From NCBI RefSeq assembly GCF_009866965.1, contig NZ_SPKJ01000025.1, positions 1 through 46,530 of the forward strand: DNA of 46,530 bases, read 5' to 3'. The DNA is from Propylenella binzhouense (GTDB taxonomy: Bacteria; Pseudomonadota; Alphaproteobacteria; Rhizobiales; Afifellaceae). A program made the position numbers and the translations under genes. Below, in pieces: positions 1 through 8,749 of this stretch (position 1 is its first letter; each line of letters begins with the position of its first letter). The notes beneath the pieces were generated by a model. That model was not told the DNA's origin, ran no database searches, and saw only the letters and a program-made list of their open reading frames with translations.

Positions 1-80
1 AGCGGGGCGGCCACCGCGACGAGCGACGCGCATGCGAGCGCCGCCGCTAGGACGCGGGCGGGGCGGGACGGTCGGCGCAT
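1..80 (-). CDS. 5' end of a secreted/membrane protein, probably penicillin-binding protein 1C (partial)
   Basis: An ATG at 80 on the minus strand opens a frame that runs off the window edge. The 26 visible codons start MRRPSRPARVLAAALACASL, a basic N-terminus followed by a hydrophobic Ala/Leu/Val stretch, as in a signal anchor. It lies only 13 bases after the alpha-2-macroglobulin stop codon in the same direction. In many proteobacteria the bacterial alpha-2-macroglobulin gene is followed by pbpC, whose product (a bifunctional glycosyltransferase/transpeptidase) starts with a signal anchor. The identity is inferred from gene order only, because no catalytic domain is inside the window. Confidence 0.5.
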   Translation of the reverse strand, partial: MRRPSRPARVLAAALACASLVAVAAP

Positions 81-93
81 CGCCGCGGCCCCC

Positions 94-3000
94 TCAGCGG
101 AGCGGGCCGACCACTTCGACGCGCCCGCTGTCGGAGCGCGCGCGGAGCTCCGGCCGGTACATGTCTTCGACATGCGCCGCCGGATGGGCGAAGACGCCCG
201 GCGACACGGCGCGGACCACGTAGGCGAGCTGGAACCGGGTCGGCTCCTCCGGGCTCCTGTCGAGCGCGGCGGCGAAGCGGTCGGCGCGGAACTCGACGTG
301 GCTCGTCTCGGCCGGCGCGTCGAAGGCCGCGAGATCCGGCACCTGGCCGGCGGCGAGGAGGTTCGGGTTGTCGATCTCGAACCCGCCGGGAAGCGGATCC
401 TCGACGAGGAGGCGGCCGCCGCCGGCCTCGCTCGTCGTTACGGTGAGGATCGTCACCAGCCGAGTGCCCTGCGCCACGCTCGCCGGGTCGGCCGGCTCGC
501 CCTCGAGCGTGAAATAGGCGCGGGCGATCTCGTAGCCGTTTCCCGAGGCCGGTTCGGGCGCCGACGGCACGCCGCGGATGGTGACGGCGAGGTCGGCCGG
601 ACGGCCGGACCGGTTCTCCAATTCGGGCGGACGGGAGAGCGCGGCCTCCGCCGGAATGCTGCGGAAGAGCGGACCGCCGATCTCCCGGCCGTCGAGAAGG
701 AACCGCAGCGGCTCCGCCCGCTCCATCAGCGCGTGGGCCGCGAGCAGCGACCAGGCATCCTCCTGCGTGCTCGTATGCGCCGCCGCGGCGCGCTCCGCCC
801 CGACCCGTTCGGCGAGCCGGCGGTACTCGACCGCATCGCTCCCGGTCTCGGAGGCGAGCGTCAGGATCGCCGCGCCGTCGCGCAGCCCTGTGCCGTAGTC
901 GGAGCGCCAGCCGCCCGTATCGCCCGTCTGGTCGAGCAGCCCGAGCGCCGCGCGGAACGCCTCGTCGGCGCGGAGCCTGTCGCCGTAGAGCGCGAGCGCC
1001 GCGCCGATCTGGGCCTTGGCGAGCGGCGTGCCGAAATCCGCGAGCTTGGTGTCGGCGTAATAGCGGAGGTCCCCGATCGAGGCGCGGCCGTTCTTCGCGA
1101 GCACGTAGAGGCCGTAGGCCACGTCCTCGCCGCCGCTCTCGAAATCGGGGGCATAGGCGAGCCTGTTCCTGAGGTTGTCGAGCGCGAGGTCGAAGGCCGC
1201 GTCCGGGACCGCGAAGCCGGCCTCCCTGGCACGCGTCAGGAAGTCCGTCACGTAGGCGTCCAGCCAGAAATCGTCGCCGCCCGGCCCCCACAGCCCGAAC
1301 CCGCCGGAGGCGGCCTGATTGCCGAGAATGCCGGCGACCGCCTTCTCGATGCGGGCGCGCGCATCGGGATCGTCCCCGAGCCCGACGGCGAGCGACACCG
1401 AATCGAGATAGAGGAGCGGCAGGGCCCGGCTCGCGAGCTGCTCGGTGCAGCCATAGGGATAGCGGTCGAGCCCGCGCACGATCGCCGGGACGTTGAGCGG
1501 GCCTGCGCCGCTCGCCGAGAGGAACAGCGATGCCGTTTCCGGCACGAGCCCCGAGAACGCGTCCGCCCCGATCGTGAACCGGCCGCCATCGGGCATCCGG
1601 ACCTGGCTCACGCGCACGACCGGCGGCTCGCCATAGCGGACGGGAACCGTGAGGCGCTTGTCGAGCGTGCTGCCGTCGGGGAGCGTGAGCGTGACCGCGA
1701 TCCCCGCATCGCCGGCAGAGCCGGCCTCGACGGGGACCAGGACCGTCCGGCGCGCCCCGGCCTCGACCGCGAGGTCGCGCCCGGCCTCCGCTTCGCCGAT
1801 GCGGATCGCCGGCCCGTCCGAGGCGACGGCGAGGCGGACATTTCCCGCCACGTCCTCGACCGCGTGCAGGTCGAGCGCGATCCGGGACCGGTCTCCGGGC
1901 GCAAGGATCCGGGGCGCGCTCGCGGAGACGACGATCGGGTCGCGCAGGACGGCATCGCGCTCGGCATGGCCGACTCCGCTCTTCGTCCAGGCCATCGCCA
2001 TCAGCCGGACGGTGCCGGTGAAGTCGGGGATCGGGATGGAGAAGCGGGCGCGGCCGTCGGGACCGGCACGAACGATGCCGGAATGCCAGGCAAGCAGCGC
2101 TTCCGTCGGCGGCGGACCCGCGAGCGCGAGCCCGCCGGCATCGCCGCCGGAGCGGACGATGCCGCGCACGCCCTGCATGCGGTCGATGAGCTGGTCGTAG
2201 AGGTCGCGGATGGCGACGCCGAGCTGGCGCTGGCCGAAATACCAGTCGTCCGGCGCCGGCGTCTCGTAGCGCGTGAGATTGAGGATGCCCACATCGACGG
2301 CGGCGAGCGTCACATAGGCCTCCTCGCCGGCCGCGAGATTGCCGATCGCGAGATCGACGTCGAGCGGCCCGCGCGGGCGCGAGACCGCCGGTGCGGAGAG
2401 GTCGAGGTCGAGCAGGCGGTCGCCCGGATCGACCGCCGCCCAGGCAAGGCCGAGCGCGCGCGCCGGCATGCGGCGCGCCGCGATGTCCATCGGCCGGTAG
2501 AGCGAGGCGGTCACATAGGCGCCCGGCCCCCAGTCGCGCGTGACGGGAAGCGTCACGTCGGTACCTTCGGCCGCGACCTCGACGGCCTTCGTCGCGATCA
2601 GCCGGTCGTCGGCGACCATCAGCAGCCCGACCCCGGGAAAGCGCGATTCGAGATGGATGGTGGCGGTTTCGCCGACCCGGTAGGACGGCTTGTCGAGCGA
2701 GACCTTCAGCCCTTCCGGCGTGTCGAGCGCCTTCGGCTCGACGTACCAGCCGGCCTCGAAGGAGACCGATGCCGGCAGCGCCTCCCCGGCCGCAGCCACC
2801 TCCAGCTCGTACTCGCCCCATTCGACGGGGGCCGAAATCCGCCCGGCCTCCTCGGCGCCGGCCGCGACCGTGCCGCTCGCCACGCGGTTGCGCGACCTCG
2901 TCGTCTCGTAGTCCCACCGGCCGTCGCTGCGGAACCACTGAAAGTCGGTCCGCACCTTGTAGAGCGACCAGGAAAGGTCGCCGGCGGCCCGGCTTCCGTC

Positions 3001-5559
3001 CGCGCCGACCAGGATCGCGTCGAACCGGGCGGTGCTGTTCTCGTCGACCGCATCCTCGAAGAGCGGGCGCAGGCCCGCCCGGCTCTCGCTGCCCGCGACC
3101 GGGAGCGTCAGCGAGCGCTCGACCGGGCGCCCGCCCGGATCGAGCACCCGGACGTTCACGATCGCCTCGAGCGGATGGCTCACCCGCGTGAGCGGAGGCA
3201 TCTTCAGCGCGAGCGTCGCGCGGCCGTCCTCGTCGGTGCTGGTGCCGGCGAACGGCTCGCTCACCTGGTCGAACGGCTCGCTCGCCAGGCCGAACCGGTA
3301 GCCCGGGAAGGCGGCGAGCGCATCCGCCGATCTCACCTGCGTCTCGCCCTCGACGTCGAGGCCGCCCGCGGGGGCGCCGTAGAGGAAGCGCGCATCGACG
3401 GTGACGGCGGGCGGTGCCTCGGGATCGAGCGCCGCGGCGTCGCTCGCGAGGTCGAAGGTCAGGCGCTCCGGCTGGAAATCCTCGACGAGCAAGCTCTCCT
3501 CGGCGAGCGCCTTTCCTTTCGGATCGGCGTGGATGGCCGCGCGCCACGTGCCGCGCATGGCGTTCGGCGCGAGAGAGACCTCGGCGAGGAGACCGCCGAG
3601 GCCCTGGTCGGAGAGCCGGCGCCGCTCGCTCTCCTTGCCGTCGGGACGGGTGACGATCAGGGTGAGAGGCACGCCGGTCACCGCCTCGGCTCGCGGATCG
3701 CGGACGAGCGCGGTCGCGTGGACCGTCTCCCCCGGCCGGTAGACGCCGCGGTCGGTCGACAGGAACACGTCGAGCGGCCCGGGCGGCGGCCGCCCCTCCA
3801 CGCCGCGGTCGGTGAGATCGAAGCCGGAGCGCGTGAGGTCGAGCACGCTGTAGTCGCCTGCGCCGGTCTCCGCCACGACGAGCGCGGGCGACATGCCGCC
3901 GGTGCCGCGCGTCAGCCCCGGCGCGAAGCGGGCATAGCCGCCGGCATCCGTCTCCGCCTCGCCCAGGATCTCGTTGTTGAGGGCGACGAGCCGGAGCTTC
4001 GCGCCGGCGACCGAAGCCGCCGAGCCGAGCGAGCGCACGAAGACGTGCAGGCCGTCATTGCCGTCGAGGGTGGCGATGCCGAGATCGGTGACGATGAACC
4101 ATTGCGTCGCCTCCGGGCCCCATTCCTCCCGCGCGCCGGCGGCGCGGGCGACGAGCACGTAGGCGCCCTTGGCGAGCCGGGCCACCATCGCGCCGACCGG
4201 GATCGCGGTGGTCTCCTCGCGGTTCAGCTCGCGCCTCACCTCGACGCTGCCCTTCCACACCTCCTCGCCGGTCTGCGCCGCGATCTCCTCGCCCTCGTAG
4301 CTCGACAGCTGGCGGAGAAAGCTGCCGTCGCCGACGGTGCGGGCAAGCTGGCGGTCGCCGACCCGGTAGAGCGACGCCTCGATGCGGTCCGTGTTGACCG
4401 AGACGACCGGGATCGTGGGCTCGCCGCCGGCGGGAAGCACGTAGGCCGTGCCCGGAAACCGGACCGACGGCGCGCGGTCGCGGACATAGATGTCGAGATC
4501 CACCGTCCGGGCGAGCGTCTCGCCGTCGGCCGCCGGCAGGCCGGCGCGCAGCGAGACGCGGTAGCGCGCGCCGTGCTCGGCGCCGTCGACGCAGATCTGC
4601 CGGCTCTCGACCTCGACGGAGAGGCTGCCCGGCCCCTCCGCACGCACGAAATCGGCGAGGTCGGCGCGGCCGGCCGGCAGCGGATCGGAGAAGAGGACGC
4701 AGATCCGCGGGCTCGCGGCATCGGAATCGACCTGATGCTCGGTGATCCGGAAGCCGTGCTGGGCGACCATCTCGTCGAGCCGGGTCGCGAGCCCCGCATC
4801 CGCCCGGATCGCGAGGCTCGCACGCAGGGCGGCGATCGCCGGCCGCCAGGCCTCGCGGGCGGCGAGCGCATCGCTCAGGAGGACGAGGCTCCCGGCCCGG
4901 TCGGCGGCCGCGTCGGCACGGAGATAGGCGTTGATCGCACCGGCGGTCCGGTCCCTCAGGATCTTCTGCTGCGCCTCGTAGAAGCTGGAGGTCTCGCCGG
5001 CGGCCGCGCGCGTGAAGGCGAGCCAGAGATCGACCCGCTCGGGGCGGAGCCGGAGCGCGGTCCGGTAGAGCGCCGCGGCGCGCCCGTGGTCGCCCGCGGC
5101 GTCGGCGCGCCGGGCATCCGCCGCGATCGCCTCGGGCGAGCCCTCCATGGCCGGCTGGAACGCCTCGCCGGCGAAGCGGCGGGCTTCGTCGAGATAAGGC
5201 TGCGGCAGGAACCGGAGTTCGGCCGTCCTCACCGCCGCGCGGTCGACGGTGGAAGGCTGCGGCCCGGCTATCCGGCCCGACACCGCGCCGGCGACCGCCC
5301 TCAGTTCCCCGACCCCGTTCTTGAGGAAGCACCAGCCGGCCCTGGTGTTGAACGTGAAGGCCTGGCACTGGGCGTCGCCGACGCAGGCGGCCTCGCAGGC
5401 CTCGAGGTCTACGCCCTTCCGGACGTCGTAGTCCGAGCCGAAATAGTCCGCCCCCTCGGTCACGAGCAACCGGCGTTCCTGGGCGGAAGCCTGGAGGGAG
5501 AGCGCAAGGAGCAGCGCGACGGCCAGAGAGCCGCGCAGCGCGCGCGCAAGAGCGACCAT
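94..5559 (-). CDS. Bacterial alpha-2-macroglobulin family protein with N-terminal PAN domain
   Basis: The 1821-aa protein starts with a signal peptide (about residues 1-26, ending ASA) and no lipobox Cys, so it is probably soluble or loosely held in the periplasm. Residues 28-95 carry a Cys-rich PAN/Apple-like module (EACEAACVGDAQCQAFTF). Residues 140-265 look like TPR helices, followed by the macroglobulin beta domains. The thioester motif YGCTEQ is intact, with the Cys at residue 1371. In this family the thioester covalently traps attacking proteases after bait-region cleavage and so protects the envelope; the partner PBP1C repairs peptidoglycan and may start just downstream. The ATG at 5559 follows a strong ribosome site (GGGGAGGAG). 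Family assignment is secure; the actual protease targets are unknown. Confidence 0.95.
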   Translation of the reverse strand: MVALARALRGSLAVALLLALSLQASAQERRLLVTEGADYFGSDYDVRKGVDLEACEAACVGDAQCQAFTFNTRAGWCFLKNGVGELRAVAGAVSGRIAGPQPSTVDRAAVRTAELRFLPQPYLDEARRFAGEAFQPAMEGSPEAIAADARRADAAGDHGRAAALYRTALRLRPERVDLWLAFTRAAAGETSSFYEAQQKILRDRTAGAINAYLRADAAADRAGSLVLLSDALAAREAWRPAIAALRASLAIRADAGLATRLDEMVAQHGFRITEHQVDSDAASPRICVLFSDPLPAGRADLADFVRAEGPGSLSVEVESRQICVDGAEHGARYRVSLRAGLPAADGETLARTVDLDIYVRDRAPSVRFPGTAYVLPAGGEPTIPVVSVNTDRIEASLYRVGDRQLARTVGDGSFLRQLSSYEGEEIAAQTGEEVWKGSVEVRRELNREETTAIPVGAMVARLAKGAYVLVARAAGAREEWGPEATQWFIVTDLGIATLDGNDGLHVFVRSLGSAASVAGAKLRLVALNNEILGEAETDAGGYARFAPGLTRGTGGMSPALVVAETGAGDYSVLDLTRSGFDLTDRGVEGRPPPGPLDVFLSTDRGVYRPGETVHATALVRDPRAEAVTGVPLTLIVTRPDGKESERRRLSDQGLGGLLAEVSLAPNAMRGTWRAAIHADPKGKALAEESLLVEDFQPERLTFDLASDAAALDPEAPPAVTVDARFLYGAPAGGLDVEGETQVRSADALAAFPGYRFGLASEPFDQVSEPFAGTSTDEDGRATLALKMPPLTRVSHPLEAIVNVRVLDPGGRPVERSLTLPVAGSESRAGLRPLFEDAVDENSTARFDAILVGADGSRAAGDLSWSLYKVRTDFQWFRSDGRWDYETTRSRNRVASGTVAAGAEEAGRISAPVEWGEYELEVAAAGEALPASVSFEAGWYVEPKALDTPEGLKVSLDKPSYRVGETATIHLESRFPGVGLLMVADDRLIATKAVEVAAEGTDVTLPVTRDWGPGAYVTASLYRPMDIAARRMPARALGLAWAAVDPGDRLLDLDLSAPAVSRPRGPLDVDLAIGNLAAGEEAYVTLAAVDVGILNLTRYETPAPDDWYFGQRQLGVAIRDLYDQLIDRMQGVRGIVRSGGDAGGLALAGPPPTEALLAWHSGIVRAGPDGRARFSIPIPDFTGTVRLMAMAWTKSGVGHAERDAVLRDPIVVSASAPRILAPGDRSRIALDLHAVEDVAGNVRLAVASDGPAIRIGEAEAGRDLAVEAGARRTVLVPVEAGSAGDAGIAVTLTLPDGSTLDKRLTVPVRYGEPPVVRVSQVRMPDGGRFTIGADAFSGLVPETASLFLSASGAGPLNVPAIVRGLDRYPYGCTEQLASRALPLLYLDSVSLAVGLGDDPDARARIEKAVAGILGNQAASGGFGLWGPGGDDFWLDAYVTDFLTRAREAGFAVPDAAFDLALDNLRNRLAYAPDFESGGEDVAYGLYVLAKNGRASIGDLRYYADTKLADFGTPLAKAQIGAALALYGDRLRADEAFRAALGLLDQTGDTGGWRSDYGTGLRDGAAILTLASETGSDAVEYRRLAERVGAERAAAAHTSTQEDAWSLLAAHALMERAEPLRFLLDGREIGGPLFRSIPAEAALSRPPELENRSGRPADLAVTIRGVPSAPEPASGNGYEIARAYFTLEGEPADPASVAQGTRLVTILTVTTSEAGGGRLLVEDPLPGGFEIDNPNLLAAGQVPDLAAFDAPAETSHVEFRADRFAAALDRSPEEPTRFQLAYVVRAVSPGVFAHPAAHVEDMYRPELRARSDSGRVEVVGPLR

Positions 5560-5853
5560 GTTCTCCTCCCCTCGTCCCGCCGGGTTCGGGGGTCCCGCCG
5601 GGTTCGGGCGAGTCTATGCCCGGTCCGGAAGCCGGTAAAGCACGCAGCACGGCGGCCGGAAACGCGCCGCGGCGGGCACCGCCATTGCGAATTGCCGATT
5701 TTCGGTGTCGAATGGTCCGATCGCCGAAACACGTTGCAGCTCAAACCATCTCGTGCCTAAACGGGGACAGGGTTGGAGTCGGCGGCCGGGCGGCAGCGAA
5801 GGCGCTCGGAATGCCGGCGCGCCGGCCGGACGGATCCCGCTGGGGGGAAAACA
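5560..5853. other. Divergent intergenic region between alpha-2-macroglobulin and dctP
   Basis: This 294-base stretch separates two divergent genes and must hold both promoters. Next to the macroglobulin start is a short tandem duplication: the 17-base word GTCCCGCCGGGTTCGGG occurs at 5574-5590 and again at 5592-5608. I see no convincing -35/-10 pair for dctP, no GGAAC-type stress promoter and no RNA gene. The dctP ribosome site is the purine run at 5841-5850. Confidence 0.5.
5574..5608. repeat. Two-copy 18-bp-period tandem repeat upstream of the alpha-2-macroglobulin gene
   Basis: The 17-base unit GTCCCGCCGGGTTCGGG is present twice, separated by one G, directly upstream of the macroglobulin ribosome site. 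It lies in the 5' leader or core promoter of that gene. It could be a binding site repeated for a regulator or a replication-slippage duplication. Confidence 0.8.
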
Positions 5854-6903
5854 ATGATCGATCGCCGCAGATTCATGACGACGACGGCAGCGGCGCTTGC
5901 CGCGCCCGCTTTGTTGAAGGCGACGCGCGCCCGCGCGGCGGAGGTGACGCTGAAGCTGCACCATTTCCTGCCGCCCGTCTCGAACGTGCACAAGAACTTC
6001 CTGGTGCCGTGGTCGGAGCAGATCAAGAAGGACTCCGACGGCCAGCTCGAGATCCAGCTCTTCCCCGCGATGCAGCTCGGCGGCGCGCCCCCGCAGCTCT
6101 TCGACCAGGCGCGCGACGGCGTGGTCGACATGGTCTGGACCCTGCCCGGCTACACGCCCGGCCGCTTCCCCAAGCTCGAGACCTTCGACCTTCCCTTCGT
6201 GGCGGCGAAGCGCGGCATCGTGAATTCCCCGGCCATCCAGGAATTCGCCGACAACAATCTCGCCGAGGAACTTGGCGAGGTGCATCCCGTCGTCGTCTGG
6301 GCCCAGGACCACGGCGTCATCCATTGCAAGAAGGCGATAGAGAGCCTCTCGGACATGAGCGGGACCAAGCTCCGCTCCCCGACCCGGCTTGCCGCGGAGG
6401 CGCTGAGGGCGCTCGGCGCGACAGTCGTCTCGATGCCGGTCCCGCAGGTTCCGGAGGCGCTCGCCCAGGGCGTGATCGACGGCGCCGTGGTGCCGTGGGA
6501 GGTGGTGCCTTCGGTGAAGCTCCACGAGCTGACCAAGTTCCACACGCAGATCCCCGGCACGCCGACGCTCTATACGACCGCCTTCCTCGTCGCGATGAAC
6601 AAGCCGAAATATGAGAGCCTTCCGGACGACCTGCGCAAGGTTCTCGACGCCCATTCCGGCCAAAGCGCATCCAAGCAGGCGGGGAAGACCTTCGACGACC
6701 TCAACGAGAGCGTCGTCGCGCTCGCCGAGAAGAGCGGCGGTCAGGTCCTCACGCTCGCGGAAGACGAGAAGGCCAAGTGGGTCGAGGCGACGCAGCCGGT
6801 GATCACCGCCTGGCTCGGCGCGATGAAGGACAAGGGCATCGACGGCCAGGCGCTCCTCGACGAGGCGCGCGCGCTCGTGGCGAAATACGACCAGGCCGCA
6901 TGA
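5854..6903 (+). CDS. dctP: TRAP transporter solute-binding protein (DctP family)
   Basis: The 349-aa periplasmic receptor of a tripartite ATP-independent transporter. It starts MIDRRRFMTTTAAALAAPAL, a Tat-type signal (RRRF then an Ala-rich core, cleavage after ARAAE near residue 29). The mature part shows the TRAP receptor pattern: a ligand domain beginning VTLKLHHFLPP, the central VVVWAQDHG/KLRSPTRLA region, and PQVPEALAQGVIDGAVVPWE. I chose the ATG at 5854 over an in-frame ATG at 5773 because the Tat signal begins there and a purine-rich ribosome site (GGGGGGAAAACA) precedes it. It is the first gene of a dctP-dctQ-dctM operon. The substrate cannot be read from the sequence; organic acids are usual for this group. 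Confidence 0.93.
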   Translation: MIDRRRFMTTTAAALAAPALLKATRARAAEVTLKLHHFLPPVSNVHKNFLVPWSEQIKKDSDGQLEIQLFPAMQLGGAPPQLFDQARDGVVDMVWTLPGYTPGRFPKLETFDLPFVAAKRGIVNSPAIQEFADNNLAEELGEVHPVVVWAQDHGVIHCKKAIESLSDMSGTKLRSPTRLAAEALRALGATVVSMPVPQVPEALAQGVIDGAVVPWEVVPSVKLHELTKFHTQIPGTPTLYTTAFLVAMNKPKYESLPDDLRKVLDAHSGQSASKQAGKTFDDLNESVVALAEKSGGQVLTLAEDEKAKWVEATQPVITAWLGAMKDKGIDGQALLDEARALVAKYDQAA

Positions 6904-7433
6904 CGCAAGAAACGGGGGTCGGCCATCCGGCCCCGACGCGCCCCGGCCACGGGCCGGCCGAGCGCCTCGTCGAGGCGCTCGCTTATGCCGCCGCCGCAAT
7001 CGGCGGTCTGTTCCTGGTCGGGGTTTCCCTGCTCGTGACGGCCAGCATCCTCGGGCGCTGGCTGTTCAGGTCTCCCATCAACGGCGATTACGAGCTGGTC
7101 CAGGTGGGGATCGCCATCGCGGCCTTCCTGTTCCTGCCGCTGTGCCAGCTGCACAACGAGAACATCATCGTCGACGCCTTCACCACCCGCGCGCCGAAAT
7201 GGGCGGTCTCGGCCCTCGATGCGTTCTGGGCGCTCGTCTACGCGATGGTGGCCGCCTTCCTCGCCTGGCGGCTCGCGGTCGGCGCCGCCGACACGATGCG
7301 CTCCGGCATGACCACCCCGATGCTGCAGCTTCCCTATGCCTGGGCCATGGTGGTCGGAGCCGCGGCGCTCGGCTTCCTCGCGCTCGCCTCGCTGCTTGTC
7401 TCGATCCGCCACGCCAGGGACGCCGGCCGGTGA
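6900..7433 (+). CDS. dctQ: TRAP transporter small membrane subunit (DctQ family)
   Basis: The 177-aa protein has four predicted membrane segments, starting with the hydrophobic stretch AAAAIGGLFLVGVSLLV, and contains the family-like segment near LVQVGIAIAAFLFLPLCQL. Its ATG at 6900 overlaps the dctP stop as ATGA, so the two are translationally coupled. DctQ partners DctM in the sodium-driven transport complex of the inner membrane. The size is normal for the family. Confidence 0.9.
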   Translation: MTQETGVGHPAPTRPGHGPAERLVEALAYAAAAIGGLFLVGVSLLVTASILGRWLFRSPINGDYELVQVGIAIAAFLFLPLCQLHNENIIVDAFTTRAPKWAVSALDAFWALVYAMVAAFLAWRLAVGAADTMRSGMTTPMLQLPYAWAMVVGAAALGFLALASLLVSIRHARDAGR

Positions 7434-8749
7434 GCGGGCCAACCATCGCGGCGATCGGCTTCGCCGCCATGCTGGTGCTGATGGCGATCCGCATGCCGGT
7501 CGGGCTCGCCATGCTGGTCGTCGGCGCCGGCGGCTACGCCTGGCTCGCCGGGCCGCTGGCGCTCATGAATCTCGTCAAGACGACGCCCTACTACCTCTTC
7601 AGCAACTACACGCTCTCGGTCATCCCGCTCTTCATCCTGATGGGCGCCTTCGCGGAGCGCTCCGGCATGTCGCGCGCGCTCTTTTCGGCCGCCAACATGC
7701 TCGTCGGCCATTTCCGCGGCGGGATCGCGATGGCGACGATCGTCGCCTCGACCCTCTTCGGCGCGATCTGCGGCTCCTCGGTCGCGACCACCGCGACCAT
7801 GAGCCGGGCCGCGCTGCCGGCCTTCAAGGAATACGGCTATGCGGATCGCCTCGCGACCGGCACCTGCGCGGTCGGCGGCACGCTCGGCATCCTCATCCCG
7901 CCCTCGGTGATCCTGGTCATCTATGCGATCTCGACCGAGCAGAACATCGCCAAGCTCTTCATGGCCGCGATGATCCCCGGCCTCATGGCGGCCGCCTTCT
8001 ATCTCGTCACCATCAGGCTGCTCGTCGCGCGCGATCCGACGCTCGGCCCCGCCGCCGATCCGGTCGGGACGAAGGCGAAGCTCGAGGCGATCGCCGCGGT
8101 CTGGCCGGTGCTCCTCATCGCCGCCGCCGTGGTCGGCGGCATCTATGGCGGCATCTTCACGCCGACGGAGGGTGCCTCCGTCGGCGCCGCAGGCACGCTC
8201 CTCGTCGGGATCGTCCGCCGGACCCTCGGCTGGAAGGAGATCCGCGAGAGCCTGATCCAGACGGCCGGCACCTCGGGCATGATCTTCCTGATCCTGCTCG
8301 GGGCCGAGTTCTTCAACGGCTTTCTCGGGCTGTCGCAGCTGCCGACCGCGGCGGCGGAGTGGATCGCCGGCCTCGGCCTGCCGGCCTACGGCGTGCTTGC
8401 GGTGCTTCTCCTCTTCTACATCCTGCTCGGCGCGGTGATGGACGAGATGGCGATGATCCTGCTCACATTGCCCGTCTTCTTCCCGATCGTATCGGCCCTC
8501 GATTTCGGCCTCACCGGCGAGGAGACCGCGATCTGGTTCGGGATCCTCGTCCTCGTCGTGGTCGGCATCGGGCTGACGGCGCCCCCGGTCGGCCTCAACG
8601 TCTTCGTGGTGAGCGCCCTCGCCCGCGACGTCCCGATCACGCGGATCTATCGCGGCGCGCTGCCGTTCCTTGCGACCGACGTCGTCAGGCTCTCGGTGCT
8701 CGTCCTCTTTCCCGGGCTCTCGCTGGCGCTCGTCAGGCTCCTCAGCTGA
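7430..8749 (+). CDS. dctM: TRAP transporter large permease subunit (DctM family)
   Basis: The 439-aa protein is almost entirely hydrophobic, with about 12 membrane segments, and carries DctM hallmarks such as GAICGSSVATTATMSRAALP and TLGILIPPSVILVIYA in the first half and GAVMDEMAMILLTLPVFFPI in the second. It starts at a GTG (7430) that overlaps the dctQ stop as GTGA. Its last 8 bases overlap the last 8 bases of the convergent treY gene. It is the channel-forming subunit of the transporter encoded with dctP and dctQ. Confidence 0.94.
   Translation: MSGPTIAAIGFAAMLVLMAIRMPVGLAMLVVGAGGYAWLAGPLALMNLVKTTPYYLFSNYTLSVIPLFILMGAFAERSGMSRALFSAANMLVGHFRGGIAMATIVASTLFGAICGSSVATTATMSRAALPAFKEYGYADRLATGTCAVGGTLGILIPPSVILVIYAISTEQNIAKLFMAAMIPGLMAAAFYLVTIRLLVARDPTLGPAADPVGTKAKLEAIAAVWPVLLIAAAVVGGIYGGIFTPTEGASVGAAGTLLVGIVRRTLGWKEIRESLIQTAGTSGMIFLILLGAEFFNGFLGLSQLPTAAAEWIAGLGLPAYGVLAVLLLFYILLGAVMDEMAMILLTLPVFFPIVSALDFGLTGEETAIWFGILVLVVVGIGLTAPPVGLNVFVVSALARDVPITRIYRGALPFLATDVVRLSVLVLFPGLSLALVRLLS

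Noticed and set aside
172-5760. A very long open frame on the plus strand opposite the alpha-2-macroglobulin gene
   Set aside because: It is Arg/Glu/Gly-rich shadow sequence produced by third-position GC bias; the minus-strand frame carries a signal peptide and the CTEQ thioester motif.
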